From: Anaerolineae bacterium
GTDB lineage: Bacteria > Chloroflexota > Anaerolineae > Anaerolineales > Villigracilaceae
Assembly: GCA_022013685.1 (NCBI GenBank)
Contig: JAKLPV010000027.1
Coordinates: 40,253-104,252 of the forward strand
Reading direction: 5' to 3'
DNA length: 64,000 nt
In this document: positions 34,817-44,304 of the stretch, in pieces
Layout: each line of letters opens with the position of its first letter
How positions within the stretch are numbered: the first letter of the stretch is position 1
The notes under the pieces: generated by a model
Seen by the model: only the letters and a program-made list of their open reading frames with translations
Told to the model about the DNA's origin: nothing
Databases searched by the model: none
Program-made: the position numbers and the translations under genes

Positions 34817-35797
34817 TTACTCCAACGCCGAAAACTGTTTGCCGTACCAGAGCAGGTACTCTTCAACGTGAGCCCCCCAGTATTTTTCGTCATGAAAACC
34901 CAGGTTGTAATGCCACTCGTGTGAAAGGCCAAGCTCGTTGAGCAGCGCGGTAAATTTTTGGATTTCACGGAAATCGACATCCTGATCGCCGGCGTCGACA
35001 TAGAAAACCGGTCTTATCTCTGCCGGAATATCACGCAGGCGCACGGGCAGGGCGCTGTTATTCGAGTAAAACACCGCTGGCGAATGCGCCCCGACAACAC
35101 CAAACATATCTGGATGGCGCGAGGCCAGGTAAATTGCCCAGGCCCCGCCGCGACTCAACCCACCGATTGCGCGGGCCGGACGCGCTGACAAGGTGCGATA
35201 CGTCCCGTCGATTTCAGCGATCAGGTGTTCGAGAAAAACTTCCTCGAAGCGATAATCGCGCGGCTGTTTAAAGGAATGGTCAAAAGGCAGAACAATCAAA
35301 AATGGTGGGATTTTGCCTGCCAGCATCAATTGTTCAGCCGCCTGGCTTATACCGAGATTGAGCCATTGCTCCTGGGTCGCATTTTGCCCATGCAGCAGGT
35401 AAAGGACTGGGTAACGCTGGTCGGAACGTTCCACGTAACAGGCAGGCAGCAGAACGTGGTACTCCATCGGCTTGTCGAGCAGTCCCACGCCAACCGTTCC
35501 CGATTCGCGCGAAGCAGGCGAACAGGTTTCCTGGGTTGGCGAGGTGGACGGCTGGACAGCTACTGTGGCAGTCGCTGCAACCGGCGCAGATTCCACTGGG
35601 GCAAGGGATGCGACGGGCGTGAAAGCAGGTCTCGCTTCGTTGGATTCTGTAGCAGCGCAGGCGGATAGCATCAAAACCAACAAGAAACCCAGGCAAATTA
35701 TGTCTGGTTTCGAATTAAATCCTTTGGGAACTCCCGCGATAAGCCCCAAAATGCGGACTTCTTTATGGCAAATATCAGAGAACCTTGATTTATACAT
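34817..35797 (-). CDS. Esterase-D-like alpha/beta-hydrolase lipoprotein
   Basis: A ~326-residue hydrolase. The signal peptide is CLGFLLVLMLSAC (lipobox LSAC), then a Thr/Ser/Ala/Pro linker, then LLPACYVERSDQRYPVLYLLHG, the nucleophile elbow GGLSRGG and a final catalytic His region (HEWHYNLGFHDEKYWG). Paralogous to the gene at 4596-5372. The start is uncertain: the ATG at 35797 has no SD, and the signal peptide begins ~30 codons later, so a downstream non-ATG start is possible. The open frame further upstream is antisense to tRNA-Pro and is not coding. Confidence 0.8.
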   Translation of the reverse strand: MYKSRFSDICHKEVRILGLIAGVPKGFNSKPDIICLGFLLVLMLSACAATESNEARPAFTPVASLAPVESAPVAATATVAVQPSTSPTQETCSPASRESGTVGVGLLDKPMEYHVLLPACYVERSDQRYPVLYLLHGQNATQEQWLNLGISQAAEQLMLAGKIPPFLIVLPFDHSFKQPRDYRFEEVFLEHLIAEIDGTYRTLSARPARAIGGLSRGGAWAIYLASRHPDMFGVVGAHSPAVFYSNNSALPVRLRDIPAEIRPVFYVDAGDQDVDFREIQKFTALLNELGLSHEWHYNLGFHDEKYWGAHVEEYLLWYGKQFSALE

Positions 35798-35835
35798 TGA
35801 CGATGCACCCAGGTTCGGATTATACTCGCCATGTT

Positions 35836-35911
35836 CGGGGTGTAGCGCAGTTGGCAGCGCACCGCGTTTGGGACGCGGGGGCCGGCGGTTCAAGTCCGCC
35901 CACCCCGACCA
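35836..35911 (+). tRNA. tRNA-Pro (anticodon TGG)
   Basis: The acceptor CGGGGTG pairs with CACCCCG, the anticodon arm is CCGCG-TTTGGGA-CGCGG with anticodon TGG at 35869-35871, and the T arm is GGCGG-TTCAAGT-CCGCC. The discriminator base is A and CCA is encoded. Confidence 0.95.
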
Positions 35912-35915
35912 ATTC

Positions 35916-35948
35916 AAAACCGCCGATTCCGTAAGGGTCGGCGGTTTT
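35916..35948 (+). terminator. Terminator of tRNA-Pro
   Basis: AAAACCGCCGA pairs perfectly with TCGGCGGTTTT over an 11-base loop, starting five bases after CCA. Confidence 0.88.
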
Positions 35949-35987
35949 CCTATTTTCTATTTCCCCTCCCTGTGCTATGATTCAACT

Positions 35988-36440
35988 ATGCTTTCTCGCC
36001 GCAGATTGTTGTATTACCTTTTGCTGAATGTTTTCGTCTCGGCCTGTGTCACACTCTCGATTTTATACGTTTACGAGAACAATTACCGGGCGGTGACGGC
36101 AGTTTCCCGGCCAAGCGTAGCGGGGAGCACCGCCGAGTTCGAGATCGCTGCCATCGTCGGGGCGGGGTTGCCCGACAGCGAGATGATCCTGGTCCGCAAT
36201 ACCGGTCAGACCACCGCCGAATTGAAAGATTGGCAAATCCGTGATGCGGATGGTAACAACTACACCTTTGGCGCGCTTAACCTGCCTGCCAACGCCGCCA
36301 TCCAACTGCGGACGGCTCCAGGCAAGGACAGCGTCATTGATTTATACTGGGGGTTGTCCTCTTCGCTCTGGTCTTCGGGCGAAACCGCCAGCCTGCTCGA
36401 CCCGGATGGCAATGTGCGCTCATCTTATCAAGTTCCTTAA
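35988..36440 (+). CDS. Lamin-tail-domain protein, membrane-anchored
   Basis: A 150-residue protein: N-terminal membrane helix (LLYYLLLNVFVSACVTLSILYV), then residues ~45-145 with an LTD pattern (VGAGLPDSEMILVRNTGQTT, then LKDWQIRDADGNNYTF). Bacterial LTD domains are Ig-like and occur on exported proteins. The open frame extends upstream through the tRNA terminator, but the ATG at 35988 begins the sensible protein. No SD is evident and the ATG follows a pyrimidine-rich stretch. Confidence 0.8.
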   Translation: MLSRRRLLYYLLLNVFVSACVTLSILYVYENNYRAVTAVSRPSVAGSTAEFEIAAIVGAGLPDSEMILVRNTGQTTAELKDWQIRDADGNNYTFGALNLPANAAIQLRTAPGKDSVIDLYWGLSSSLWSSGETASLLDPDGNVRSSYQVP

Positions 36441-36447
36441 ATCAAAG

Positions 36448-36516
36448 TAATTGGTAAATAGTGAATGGTAATTGACACGTACCAATCGCTACTCACCAAT
36501 TACCATTTACCAATTA
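36448..36516. repeat. TAATTGGTAAAT-type heptamer inverted repeat
   Basis: TAATTGGTAAAT-AGTGA-ATGGTAATTG is mirrored by CAATTACCATTTACCAATTA, so the region can fold back with a 5-base bulge. It occupies most of the gap before dnaX. The units resemble the ACTGAATA-type repeats inside tilS. Confidence 0.7.
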
Positions 36517-36531
36517 CAAATTAATAAACCT

Positions 36532-38148
36532 ATGACTCAAGCCCTCTACCGCAAATGGCGACCCCTCGCCTGGGACGAAGTTGTCTCGCAAGAACACGTT
36601 ATCCAAACGCTCAAAAACGCCGTGACCGGTGAGCGTGTCGCGCACGCCTACCTGTTCAGCGGTCCGCGCGGAACAGGCAAGACGACTGCTGCGCGCCTGC
36701 TGGCCAAGGCGGTTAACTGTCTCAACGAAGACAAGGCCAAACGCCCCTGTAACGAGTGCGCCCACTGCCTGGCGGTCAATGAAAGCCGTTTTATGGATTT
36801 GATCGAGATCGATGCCGCATCCAACACCTCTGTCGAGGATGTGCGCGACTTGCGAGACAAGATCAATTTTTCGCCATCGCAGGGTACTTATAAAGTTTAT
36901 ATTATTGATGAAGTCCACATGCTCTCAACGGCGGCCTTCAATGCCCTGCTCAAGACTCTCGAGGAACCGCCGCCGCATGCCATTTTCATCCTGGCGACAA
37001 CCGAGATTCACAAGATTCCGGCTACGGCGCTTTCGCGCTGCCAGCGCCATGAGTTCCGGCGCTTCCCGCTCAGTGAGATCACCCGCCGCCTTGAACTGAT
37101 CTGCAAGGAAGAAAAACTGAAGGCAGAGCCAGAGGCCCTGACCATGATCGCGCGCCAGTCTGCGGGCGGTATGCGTGATGCGATTTCATTGCTCGACCAG
37201 TTGGCCTCCACTGGCGATCATATTACCCTTGAACTGGCCCAAACCGTGCTCGGCACCGCTGCCAGCCAATCGGTGATCGGCCTGGTGCAAGCGGTCATCG
37301 AAAAAGAACCCGCTCACGGTCTCGAAGAGATCCAGCGCGCGCTGGATGGCGGCGCAGATGCGCGTTCCCTGGCGCGCCAGGTGGTCGAGTACCTGCGCGG
37401 GCTGATGCTCATCCAACTTGGCAACGGCGACCAGGTCGAAGCCACAGCCGATGCCCGCAAACAGATGACTGCGCACGCCAAATCGCTGCCAACGGCAGAA
37501 GTACTGCGCATGATGCGTTTCTTCAACGCCGCCGCCACCGATACGCGCGGCGGCTGGCAGCCCTCGCTTGGCCTGGAACTGGCTTTTGCTGAAATGCTTG
37601 AAACGCCCCAGCCCGTGCAGATTGTGACGGTTGCCCAGGGCGCTCAGGAGCGGAAACCGGAAGCGGCCGCCGCGCCCCGGCCTGAAGCCGCACCCCGGCG
37701 GGTTGCTCCGCCGCCCCAGACCAGCCCGGCGCGCAGCGTTCCACCCGTCAGCCCGGATCCTGCTCCGGCAGCCGAATCCAGGCCTGAGGCTGGGAACGCC
37801 CCGGCAGTTGTCCCGTTGCAGAAAATCGCCTCGGCCTGGAAGCAGATTTCCGGCGCGATCAAATCCCAAAATCCCAACCTGGCCGCGCTAATCAATTCGG
37901 CCAAATTGGTTGATGTGCAGGCCGATGTGCTGGTATTGGGTTTCAGCAGCGACATCTTGTTGGACAAATTTAATAAACCCGAGCACACCCAATTGACCGA
38001 ACAGGTACTTTCTGAAACGCTTGGCGAGGCTCTCAGGGTTCAGCCGGTGGTGGCAGGTAGCAAGAATGCCCTGCCTGCCAACGTCAAACCCGATAGCATG
38101 GTAGCTGCCGCCTTGCAAAATGGCGGGGAAATTGTAGATATTCAGTAG
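36532..38148 (+). CDS. dnaX: DNA polymerase III gamma/tau subunit
   Basis: A 538-residue clamp-loader ATPase. YRKWRPLAWDEVVSQEHV at the N-terminus, Walker A SGPRGTGKTTAARLLAK near 45, the zinc module C-N-E-C-A-H-C near 75-85, Walker B VYIIDEVHML near 125, and SRC sensor CQRHEFRRF near 170. Residues ~375-440 are a Pro/Ala-rich linker and the last ~100 residues a C-terminal domain. The real start is the ATG before T-Q-A-L-Y-R; the upstream open frame is repeat DNA. ybaB and recR, its usual neighbours, are 5.7 kb downstream. Confidence 0.95.
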   Translation: MTQALYRKWRPLAWDEVVSQEHVIQTLKNAVTGERVAHAYLFSGPRGTGKTTAARLLAKAVNCLNEDKAKRPCNECAHCLAVNESRFMDLIEIDAASNTSVEDVRDLRDKINFSPSQGTYKVYIIDEVHMLSTAAFNALLKTLEEPPPHAIFILATTEIHKIPATALSRCQRHEFRRFPLSEITRRLELICKEEKLKAEPEALTMIARQSAGGMRDAISLLDQLASTGDHITLELAQTVLGTAASQSVIGLVQAVIEKEPAHGLEEIQRALDGGADARSLARQVVEYLRGLMLIQLGNGDQVEATADARKQMTAHAKSLPTAEVLRMMRFFNAAATDTRGGWQPSLGLELAFAEMLETPQPVQIVTVAQGAQERKPEAAAAPRPEAAPRRVAPPPQTSPARSVPPVSPDPAPAAESRPEAGNAPAVVPLQKIASAWKQISGAIKSQNPNLAALINSAKLVDVQADVLVLGFSSDILLDKFNKPEHTQLTEQVLSETLGEALRVQPVVAGSKNALPANVKPDSMVAAALQNGGEIVDIQ

Positions 38149-38359
38149 GGTTGTTTATGCCAAATTGGCTGTGGGTAAGCAGCCTGGGCTGCGCATGACC
38201 AATTGCCACAGATTTTACCGGTACAATTGGGAACGAGTTGGTGTTCGCGAGTCTGTTGACCCGGTCTATGGGTTGATGGTCGGGATAGTTGGATGAGTTT
38301 CTACCTGGTCTAACCGGTTTTCGCTAAACAAGGATTTATCGTGCAAGAGGGCAACCATC

Positions 38360-41300
38360 ATGCAATTTGAATACTCTCCCTTTATTGTTCCACTGGTTTT
38401 TTCTGGCCTGGTTTCGATTTTGATTGCCATCTATGCCTGGATGCGGCGCAGCAATCAGAGTGCAATTGCGCTGGCAGTACTTGCCCTGGTGATTGCTGAG
38501 TGGTGCATTGGCTACGCCCTTGAAATTGCGGCGGTGGATCTGGCCGGAAAATATTTTTGGGGCCAATTGCAGTATATCGGTATCGCTACTGTTCCAGTTT
38601 TTTGGCTGATTTTTACTTTCAACTATGCCAATCCCGGTAAACCTATGTCGCGCCGCTGGATGCTTGCGCTGGGGGCGCTGCCGCTGACGACCTTTTTATT
38701 GGTAATGACAACCGAATGGCACGGGCTGATCTGGGGTGAAGTCACCATTACGCGCAGTACCAATCTCGCCACGCTTGGGGTGATCTCGCGTGGTTTCTGG
38801 TTTTGGGTACATTTTGCTTATTCTTACCTGTTGTTGCTGGCCGGCACGATCATTATGATTCGTGCGCTGCGCCGCGCGCAGGGTTTATACAGAGGTCAGG
38901 TTTTGGCCCTGATTCTGTCCACGGTTACGCCCTGGATTGGGAATATCCTGTATTTCATGGGGGTCAACCCTGACCCGACGCCGTTTGCTTTTACGATCAC
39001 CTTGGTCGGTTTGTTGTGGGCGATTTTCGGCTATCGGTTGGTAGATGTGGCCCCCGTGGCGCGCGATCTGGTGGTCGATGGGATGCGCGACGGCATGCTT
39101 GTGCTGGATGAGGGCGGAAGGGTGGCTGACCTCAATCCCGCCGCAGCGCGCATGATCGGCCTGCCGATAAACGAGGTTCTTGGTAAACCGGCAAATGAAG
39201 TGCTGGCTCCCTGGCCGCAACTGATCGAACGATTCCGTGATTCGCTGGAGGTCAACGAGGAAATCACCATTGGGCAGGGCGAGGCCCAGCGCCATTACGA
39301 AGTTCGTATTTCGGCGCTTTCAGACCGGGGCGGCAGCCTGATTGGCCGCCTGGTGACAGTGCGCGACCTGGACGAATCCGCCCCGCCGGCGCGCTATGCC
39401 GTACGCGAACCATCTACAAAACCGCTTCCAAGGGATGGATCTCCTCCACCCGCGCTTGCGCCCGCGCCGGCAGTGCCCAATCCAGTTTCGCATTGGTTGA
39501 AAAACTTTTTTATGCCTCCCGCGCTCGACCAGTCATTTATGCCCGATGACCTGAACCCATCCTGGGCGCAGACAATTGAACGGGCCGTCACGGTTAGCGC
39601 GCGATTTTTCATGATATTCGGCTCCATAACCGCGTGGACTATTCTTTCAGGCTTGGATTTAGCGAACAATATTTGGTATGCAATTGCGATTTTCCTATTT
39701 CTTGGTGTTGCCTATTTCCTGGCATTGCTGCGTACAGCGCCGTTTCGTATTCGCGTTGGGCTGTTCCTGACCCTTGTCTATGTGATGGCTTTGGCCGAAA
39801 TGTTGAAGTTTGGCTTTTCATCCGATGTCTTTTTGTACTTCATGGCATTGATCGTTTTGGCGCACATGCTGCTCAATGTGCGCGGCGGTTATTGGATGCT
39901 GGCTTTAGCGGTTATCACAATGATTGTATTTGCCTGGTCTGTAGTATCGGGAACGTTTGTGCCCACCGAAGTGGTCAGGACCACCGGAATCGTCCTGCCT
40001 GTGGACATGAATTCGGCAATGACCAGCATCCTGGTATATCTGTTTAGCTCGCTTACCATGATGACCGTTGTTAATATGTTCATCGTCAACCTCAATCAGG
40101 CCTGGCAAAAAGAGACCCAGGCGCTCAACCTTGTGCAACAGGAGCGCGACCTGCTTGATCTGCGCGTCAGGCAGCGCACGTCTGATCTGGCAGAAGCGCG
40201 CGATCTGGCGATACAGAGCAGCAATGAATTGCGCAAGTACTTTTTGGCAATCGAACAAAGCGGTAATACGATTGTGATTACCGATACGAAAGGGAATATC
40301 GAATATGCCAACCCCCGCTTTGAGCAATCGACAGGATATACCGTTGATGAAGCGCTTGGTAAAAACCTCCGTATTTTGAAATCAGGGGCGCAATCGGCTG
40401 AGTTTTATGTCGAAATGTGGTCAAAAATTACGGCTGACGAAATATGGCAGGGTGAACTGCAAAACAAACGCAAAGACGGATCCCTGTTTTGGGAATCAGC
40501 CACGATCGCGCCGGTGCACAACCAGGATGGAGTCATTACCAACTACGTTGCCATCAAGGAAGACATTACCACAGCGAAAGAATTGCGTGGGCAACTCGAG
40601 AGGCAGAACGAATATCTTTCGATCTTGCACCAGACGACCATCGACCTGCTTAACCGCCGCAGCCTGGATGATTTGTTGAATGTGGTTGTCGAACGGGCCT
40701 GCACCTTGTTGGATGTTTCGCTGGGGTTGATCGCCTTGCGCAACGAAGATGATGCGTTTATCTTTCGCGCTATGACCAAGCCCCAATCGCACATGCTGGG
40801 AAAGCCTCTATCGCGTGAGCGCATGAAGTACACCTGGCAGGCCGTTGAGACCCGCACACCTGTCATTGTGGATAATTATTCTGCCATTGAACCGCCGTAT
40901 AAAGTGGGTGAAACGAATTTATTACACGCGACAGCAGATTTCCCCATCATCATCGGCGGGGAAGTGGTTGGCGTGCTTGCCCTGGGGCGCACCAAGGAAA
41001 ATTATCCCTTTACCTCGGCCCAAATCGAAACCGGCCCCCTGTTCTCACAGATGGTGTCGCTGGTTTTAGACAATGCCAACCTGTACGACTCGGCTCTCAA
41101 AGAAATCGAACAACGCAGGCAGGCTGAGGAGCGCAACCTGCGTTTTGTCGAAGATATGAAATCGCTGCAGGAAGTCCACCTTGATCTCAGTCAGTTGCAG
41201 GAAAGCGAACAGCTTTACACCCAGATGATCGAGTTTACCCAGAGCCGTCTGGGCCTGGATCGGGTAGGCTTGTTCCTGCTTGACGAGGCGAGTAATTCCA

Positions 41301-42745
41301 TCGTGGGCACATATGGGGTTAGTGCAGATGGGCATATACGTGATGAGCGCTATTACCGGGATGAAATCACCCCAGGTCATTGGACACTGGAGATTGTCAA
41401 TGCCCCCAATCACACCAAATTATGGGAAAACGCCCCTCTGTACGATAATAATGGCGTGATTGGAACGGGCTGGAAGGTCGCTTCGACACTTTGGAACGGG
41501 CAAAAAGCGATCGGCTACCTGATTTGCGACACTCTGCTTACGCAACGTCCTCCGCGTACCTACGAAGTTGAATTAATCTCATTATTAGGCAGCACATTTG
41601 GGCACCTGGTTGAACGCAACCGAAATCAAAATCTTTTGCAGGAAAGCGAAGCCCGCTTCAGGCAGATCGTTGAGAATGCCAGTGATGTTATTTATCGGGC
41701 CGATACCGAGGGAATCATTACCTATGTCAACCCAACAGTCTTGAGGATGATGGGTTTTAAGAGTGATTCTGAAATGGTGGGCCGAAGCTATCTCGAATTT
41801 GCCAAACCTGAGTGGAAAACCAGGGTGAAACGATTTTACGTGCGCCAATTCTTGAAAGGCGAACTGAATACCTATTTCGAGTTTGAATCATTTACGCAGG
41901 ATGGCCGTGAAATTTGGATCGGACAGAATGTTCAAATTATTAAAGAAGGCGAAAAGGTGGTCGGCTTTCAGGCTGTGGCGCGTGATATTACCAAACTTAA
42001 ACAGGCCCAGGAAGCCCTGGCCCTGGCTCGCGACCAGGCTTTGGATGCCAGCCGTTTCAAGAGCCAACTGCTTGCAAAAGTGAGCCACGAACTACGAACA
42101 CCCCTGGGTGCGGTTTTTGGTTATGCAGAATTGCTCCAAAATCGCCTGTTTGGACCACTCAACGATGAACAACAGGATGCCGCCGATAATATCGTCGACA
42201 GCGCCAATTATCTCAACACCATGATCAGTGAACTGCTCGACCAGGCTCAGATCGAGGCCCGTTCGGTTCAACTGCGTATACTACCCTTCTCACCAACCGA
42301 GCTGGCCGAACGCGTTGTTTCTACCATGAGTGTCCTGGCCGAAAAGAAGGGTTTATCTCTCACCCATTCTGTTGCGCCAAATTTGCCCGAAAGTTTGATG
42401 GGCGATGCCAAACGATTGCAACAAATTCTGATAAACTTAACCGGCAATGCAATCAAGTTTACGACAAGCGGATCTATTCATATTGATTTGTTGCGGCCTG
42501 ATCGCCAGCATTGGGCCATGTGCGTTTCAGATACCGGGGCGGGTATTCCTAAAGAAGCGCAAGGTTACATTTTTGAGCCGTTCCGCCAGGTGGATAACGC
42601 CATTACACACTATAATCGTGGCACCGGGCTGGGGTTGTCCATTACCAAACAACTGGTCGAGTTAATGGGCGGCCAGATCAGCCTCGAAAGCGAAGTTGAT
42701 AAAGGTAGCATTTTTACTATCATCTTGCCCATCCAGGCAGAATAA
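38360..42745 (+). CDS. Giant multi-sensor histidine kinase
   Basis: A 1461-residue sensor. Domains in order: seven-helix 7TM sensor (~1-230), PAS (~235-340), Pro-rich linker (~345-380), a second block of about five or six membrane helices (~400-570), coiled coil, PAS (~625-745), GAF (~760-915), GAF (~945-1090), PAS (~1095-1215), HisKA with KVSHELRTPLG (~1235), and HATPase with LINLTGNAIKFT, DTGAGIP and GTGLGLSI (~1350-1460). All kinase boxes are intact and there is no receiver domain. Three receiver-only genes follow with short gaps, the first 14 bases downstream. The gap 38149-38359 shows no clear promoter. Confidence 0.92.
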   Translation: MQFEYSPFIVPLVFSGLVSILIAIYAWMRRSNQSAIALAVLALVIAEWCIGYALEIAAVDLAGKYFWGQLQYIGIATVPVFWLIFTFNYANPGKPMSRRWMLALGALPLTTFLLVMTTEWHGLIWGEVTITRSTNLATLGVISRGFWFWVHFAYSYLLLLAGTIIMIRALRRAQGLYRGQVLALILSTVTPWIGNILYFMGVNPDPTPFAFTITLVGLLWAIFGYRLVDVAPVARDLVVDGMRDGMLVLDEGGRVADLNPAAARMIGLPINEVLGKPANEVLAPWPQLIERFRDSLEVNEEITIGQGEAQRHYEVRISALSDRGGSLIGRLVTVRDLDESAPPARYAVREPSTKPLPRDGSPPPALAPAPAVPNPVSHWLKNFFMPPALDQSFMPDDLNPSWAQTIERAVTVSARFFMIFGSITAWTILSGLDLANNIWYAIAIFLFLGVAYFLALLRTAPFRIRVGLFLTLVYVMALAEMLKFGFSSDVFLYFMALIVLAHMLLNVRGGYWMLALAVITMIVFAWSVVSGTFVPTEVVRTTGIVLPVDMNSAMTSILVYLFSSLTMMTVVNMFIVNLNQAWQKETQALNLVQQERDLLDLRVRQRTSDLAEARDLAIQSSNELRKYFLAIEQSGNTIVITDTKGNIEYANPRFEQSTGYTVDEALGKNLRILKSGAQSAEFYVEMWSKITADEIWQGELQNKRKDGSLFWESATIAPVHNQDGVITNYVAIKEDITTAKELRGQLERQNEYLSILHQTTIDLLNRRSLDDLLNVVVERACTLLDVSLGLIALRNEDDAFIFRAMTKPQSHMLGKPLSRERMKYTWQAVETRTPVIVDNYSAIEPPYKVGETNLLHATADFPIIIGGEVVGVLALGRTKENYPFTSAQIETGPLFSQMVSLVLDNANLYDSALKEIEQRRQAEERNLRFVEDMKSLQEVHLDLSQLQESEQLYTQMIEFTQSRLGLDRVGLFLLDEASNSIVGTYGVSADGHIRDERYYRDEITPGHWTLEIVNAPNHTKLWENAPLYDNNGVIGTGWKVASTLWNGQKAIGYLICDTLLTQRPPRTYEVELISLLGSTFGHLVERNRNQNLLQESEARFRQIVENASDVIYRADTEGIITYVNPTVLRMMGFKSDSEMVGRSYLEFAKPEWKTRVKRFYVRQFLKGELNTYFEFESFTQDGREIWIGQNVQIIKEGEKVVGFQAVARDITKLKQAQEALALARDQALDASRFKSQLLAKVSHELRTPLGAVFGYAELLQNRLFGPLNDEQQDAADNIVDSANYLNTMISELLDQAQIEARSVQLRILPFSPTELAERVVSTMSVLAEKKGLSLTHSVAPNLPESLMGDAKRLQQILINLTGNAIKFTTSGSIHIDLLRPDRQHWAMCVSDTGAGIPKEAQGYIFEPFRQVDNAITHYNRGTGLGLSITKQLVELMGGQISLESEVDKGSIFTIILPIQAE

Positions 42746-42758
42746 AAGGAATACTGTT

Positions 42759-43133
42759 ATGACGAAGCCTTTTGCTTTGATTATCGAGGATGACCCCAAA
42801 CTGGGCCGCATTTTTTCGGTTGCGCTGAATCAAATAGGTTTTGAGACGGAATTAGATGATGTTGGCACTAATTACCGCTCAATTATGGAATCTAGAATCC
42901 CCTCGGTTGTTTTTCTCGATGTGCACCTTCCCTTTGCATTCGGAGCGAATATACTGGACGAGATTCGCTCCGATGAGCGCTGGAAGCACATCCCGGTCGT
43001 GGTGATGACTGCCGATATTGCCATGGCCAAAGCTTTGCAGAAAAAAGCGGATACATCTTTGCTCAAACCGGTTAGTGTTTTACGGATTCAAGAAATAGGT
43101 TCAAAAATAATTTCTGGGCTAGCGCAGGATTGA
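42759..43133 (+). CDS. Receiver-only response regulator 1
   Basis: A 124-residue REC domain without an output domain. The acidic pair is E10-D11-D12, the phosphoacceptor D54 (VFLDVHLP), then T in MTADI and K in LLKPVS. AAAAGGA precedes the ATG. Probably phosphorylated by the upstream kinase. Confidence 0.9.
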   Translation: MTKPFALIIEDDPKLGRIFSVALNQIGFETELDDVGTNYRSIMESRIPSVVFLDVHLPFAFGANILDEIRSDERWKHIPVVVMTADIAMAKALQKKADTSLLKPVSVLRIQEIGSKIISGLAQD

Positions 43134-43136
43134 GAC

Positions 43137-43493
43137 ATGAGCAAACCACTGGTATTAATCGTCGAAGATGACCCGCAACTGAGCGTAGTCTTTAGCACCG
43201 CCCTTAAGGTTGATTTTGATGTTGATGCTTGCCTGAGTGGTGATTTGGCTTTGCAAAAATTAACCAGCATAACACCGGACTTAATTGTGCTGGATATGCA
43301 CCTGCCCGGAAAATCTGGAAAAGAAATTCTCGAACATATTCGTGCTGAAAAAAGATTTTCGGAGTCTAAAATTATTCTGACCACTGCCGACTCCCTGTTG
43401 GCCTATTCCCTGTATAACCAGGCCGATCTGGTTGTTCTCAAACCGGTCAGTCCGATGCAATTGCGCGAATCGGCCATGAAATTATTTCGATAA
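43137..43493 (+). CDS. Receiver-only response regulator 2
   Basis: A 118-residue REC domain; acceptor D53 (VLDMHLPG), T in LTTAD, K in VLKPVSP. It starts three bases after the previous stop and is closer in sequence to regulator 3 than to regulator 1. No output domain. Confidence 0.9.
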   Translation: MSKPLVLIVEDDPQLSVVFSTALKVDFDVDACLSGDLALQKLTSITPDLIVLDMHLPGKSGKEILEHIRAEKRFSESKIILTTADSLLAYSLYNQADLVVLKPVSPMQLRESAMKLFR

Positions 43494-43510
43494 TTCTGCC
43501 TGGAGTAGAA

Positions 43511-43912
43511 ATGTCTAAGCCGTTGGCTTTTATCATTGAAGATGATCGACAACTTAACTATATCTTTGGCCTAACACTCAAGGCTGATTTTGAAATCCAT
43601 TCCATCACAGATGGAGATCAGGCTATCAAAGAACTGGCTGAAGCCAGCCCGGCCCTGGTGGTGTTGGATATGAACCTGCCCGGCGCATCGGGCCGTGAAG
43701 TTTTAACTTATATTCGCGGACAGAAGCGATTAGGGCGTACCCGGGTTATTATGGCCACCGCCGATGCGCTCCAGGCTGATTTGCTTGAAGACGAAGTTGA
43801 CCTGGTTTTGCTCAAGCCGGTTAGCCCGGCCCAATTGCGTGAATTAGCCTTGCGGATGAAGATAAACAAACAAAAGTATTCAGGAGAATTTAAAAATGGC
43901 AAAAGGATTTAA
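43511..43912 (+). CDS. Receiver-only response regulator 3
   Basis: A 133-residue REC domain; acceptor D53 (VLDMNLPG), T in MATAD, K in LLKPVSP, followed by a ~15-residue basic tail. GGAG lies a few bases before the ATG. The tail overlaps the ybaB start by 17 bases, tying the signalling genes to the recombination genes at the translational level. Confidence 0.9.
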   Translation: MSKPLAFIIEDDRQLNYIFGLTLKADFEIHSITDGDQAIKELAEASPALVVLDMNLPGASGREVLTYIRGQKRLGRTRVIMATADALQADLLEDEVDLVLLKPVSPAQLRELALRMKINKQKYSGEFKNGKRI

Positions 43913-44225
43913 CAAGCTGCCCGGCATGGGCGGCGCAAACCCGATGATGGCGCAGCTGCAAAAACTACAGCGCCAGATGGAAGAAACCCAGGAAAAATTG
44001 GGCCTTGAGACTGTCACCGCCACTGCGGGCGGCGGCGCGATCAAAGTCACCATGACCGGCGACCAGAAATGCACCGGCGTCGAAATTGACCCGGATTTTT
44101 TGAAGGACGCCGATGCAGAAATGCTTAACGATATGGTTCTGACTGCCGTCAACCTGGCTCTCGACAAATCCCGCGAACGCCAGCAGGAGATGATGGGGCC
44201 GCTGGCTGGCGGGCTGCCCTTTTAG
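43896..44225 (+). CDS. ybaB: YbaB/EbfC nucleoid-associated protein
   Basis: A 109-residue DNA-binding protein, dimeric in the family, found between dnaX and recR in most bacteria. Met/Gln-rich N-terminus (MMAQLQKLQRQMEETQEKLG), the central VTATAGGGAIKVTMTGDQK strand pair and the C-terminal helix ending in MMGPLAGGLPF. AGGAGAATTT precedes the ATG. Confidence 0.93.
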   Translation: MAKGFNKLPGMGGANPMMAQLQKLQRQMEETQEKLGLETVTATAGGGAIKVTMTGDQKCTGVEIDPDFLKDADAEMLNDMVLTAVNLALDKSRERQQEMMGPLAGGLPF

Positions 44226-44246
44226 GTCTTTTGGTGTCGGGTGCCG

Positions 44247-44303
44247 AGTGTCAGGTAAACCCTGAACTTTCGCACCTGACACCTGAACCCTCGCACCTGA
44301 CAC
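44247..44303. repeat. Short CACCTGACAC repeats before recR
   Basis: GTGTCAGGT is followed by two direct copies of TCGCACCTGACAC, so the RNA could form alternative hairpins just upstream of the recR ATG, where no SD is visible. Confidence 0.6.
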
Positions 44304-44304
44304 T

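Noticed and set aside
35798..35917. N-terminal extension of the second esterase
   Set aside because: The open frame there is the antisense of tRNA-Pro and its terminator region, a common false extension.
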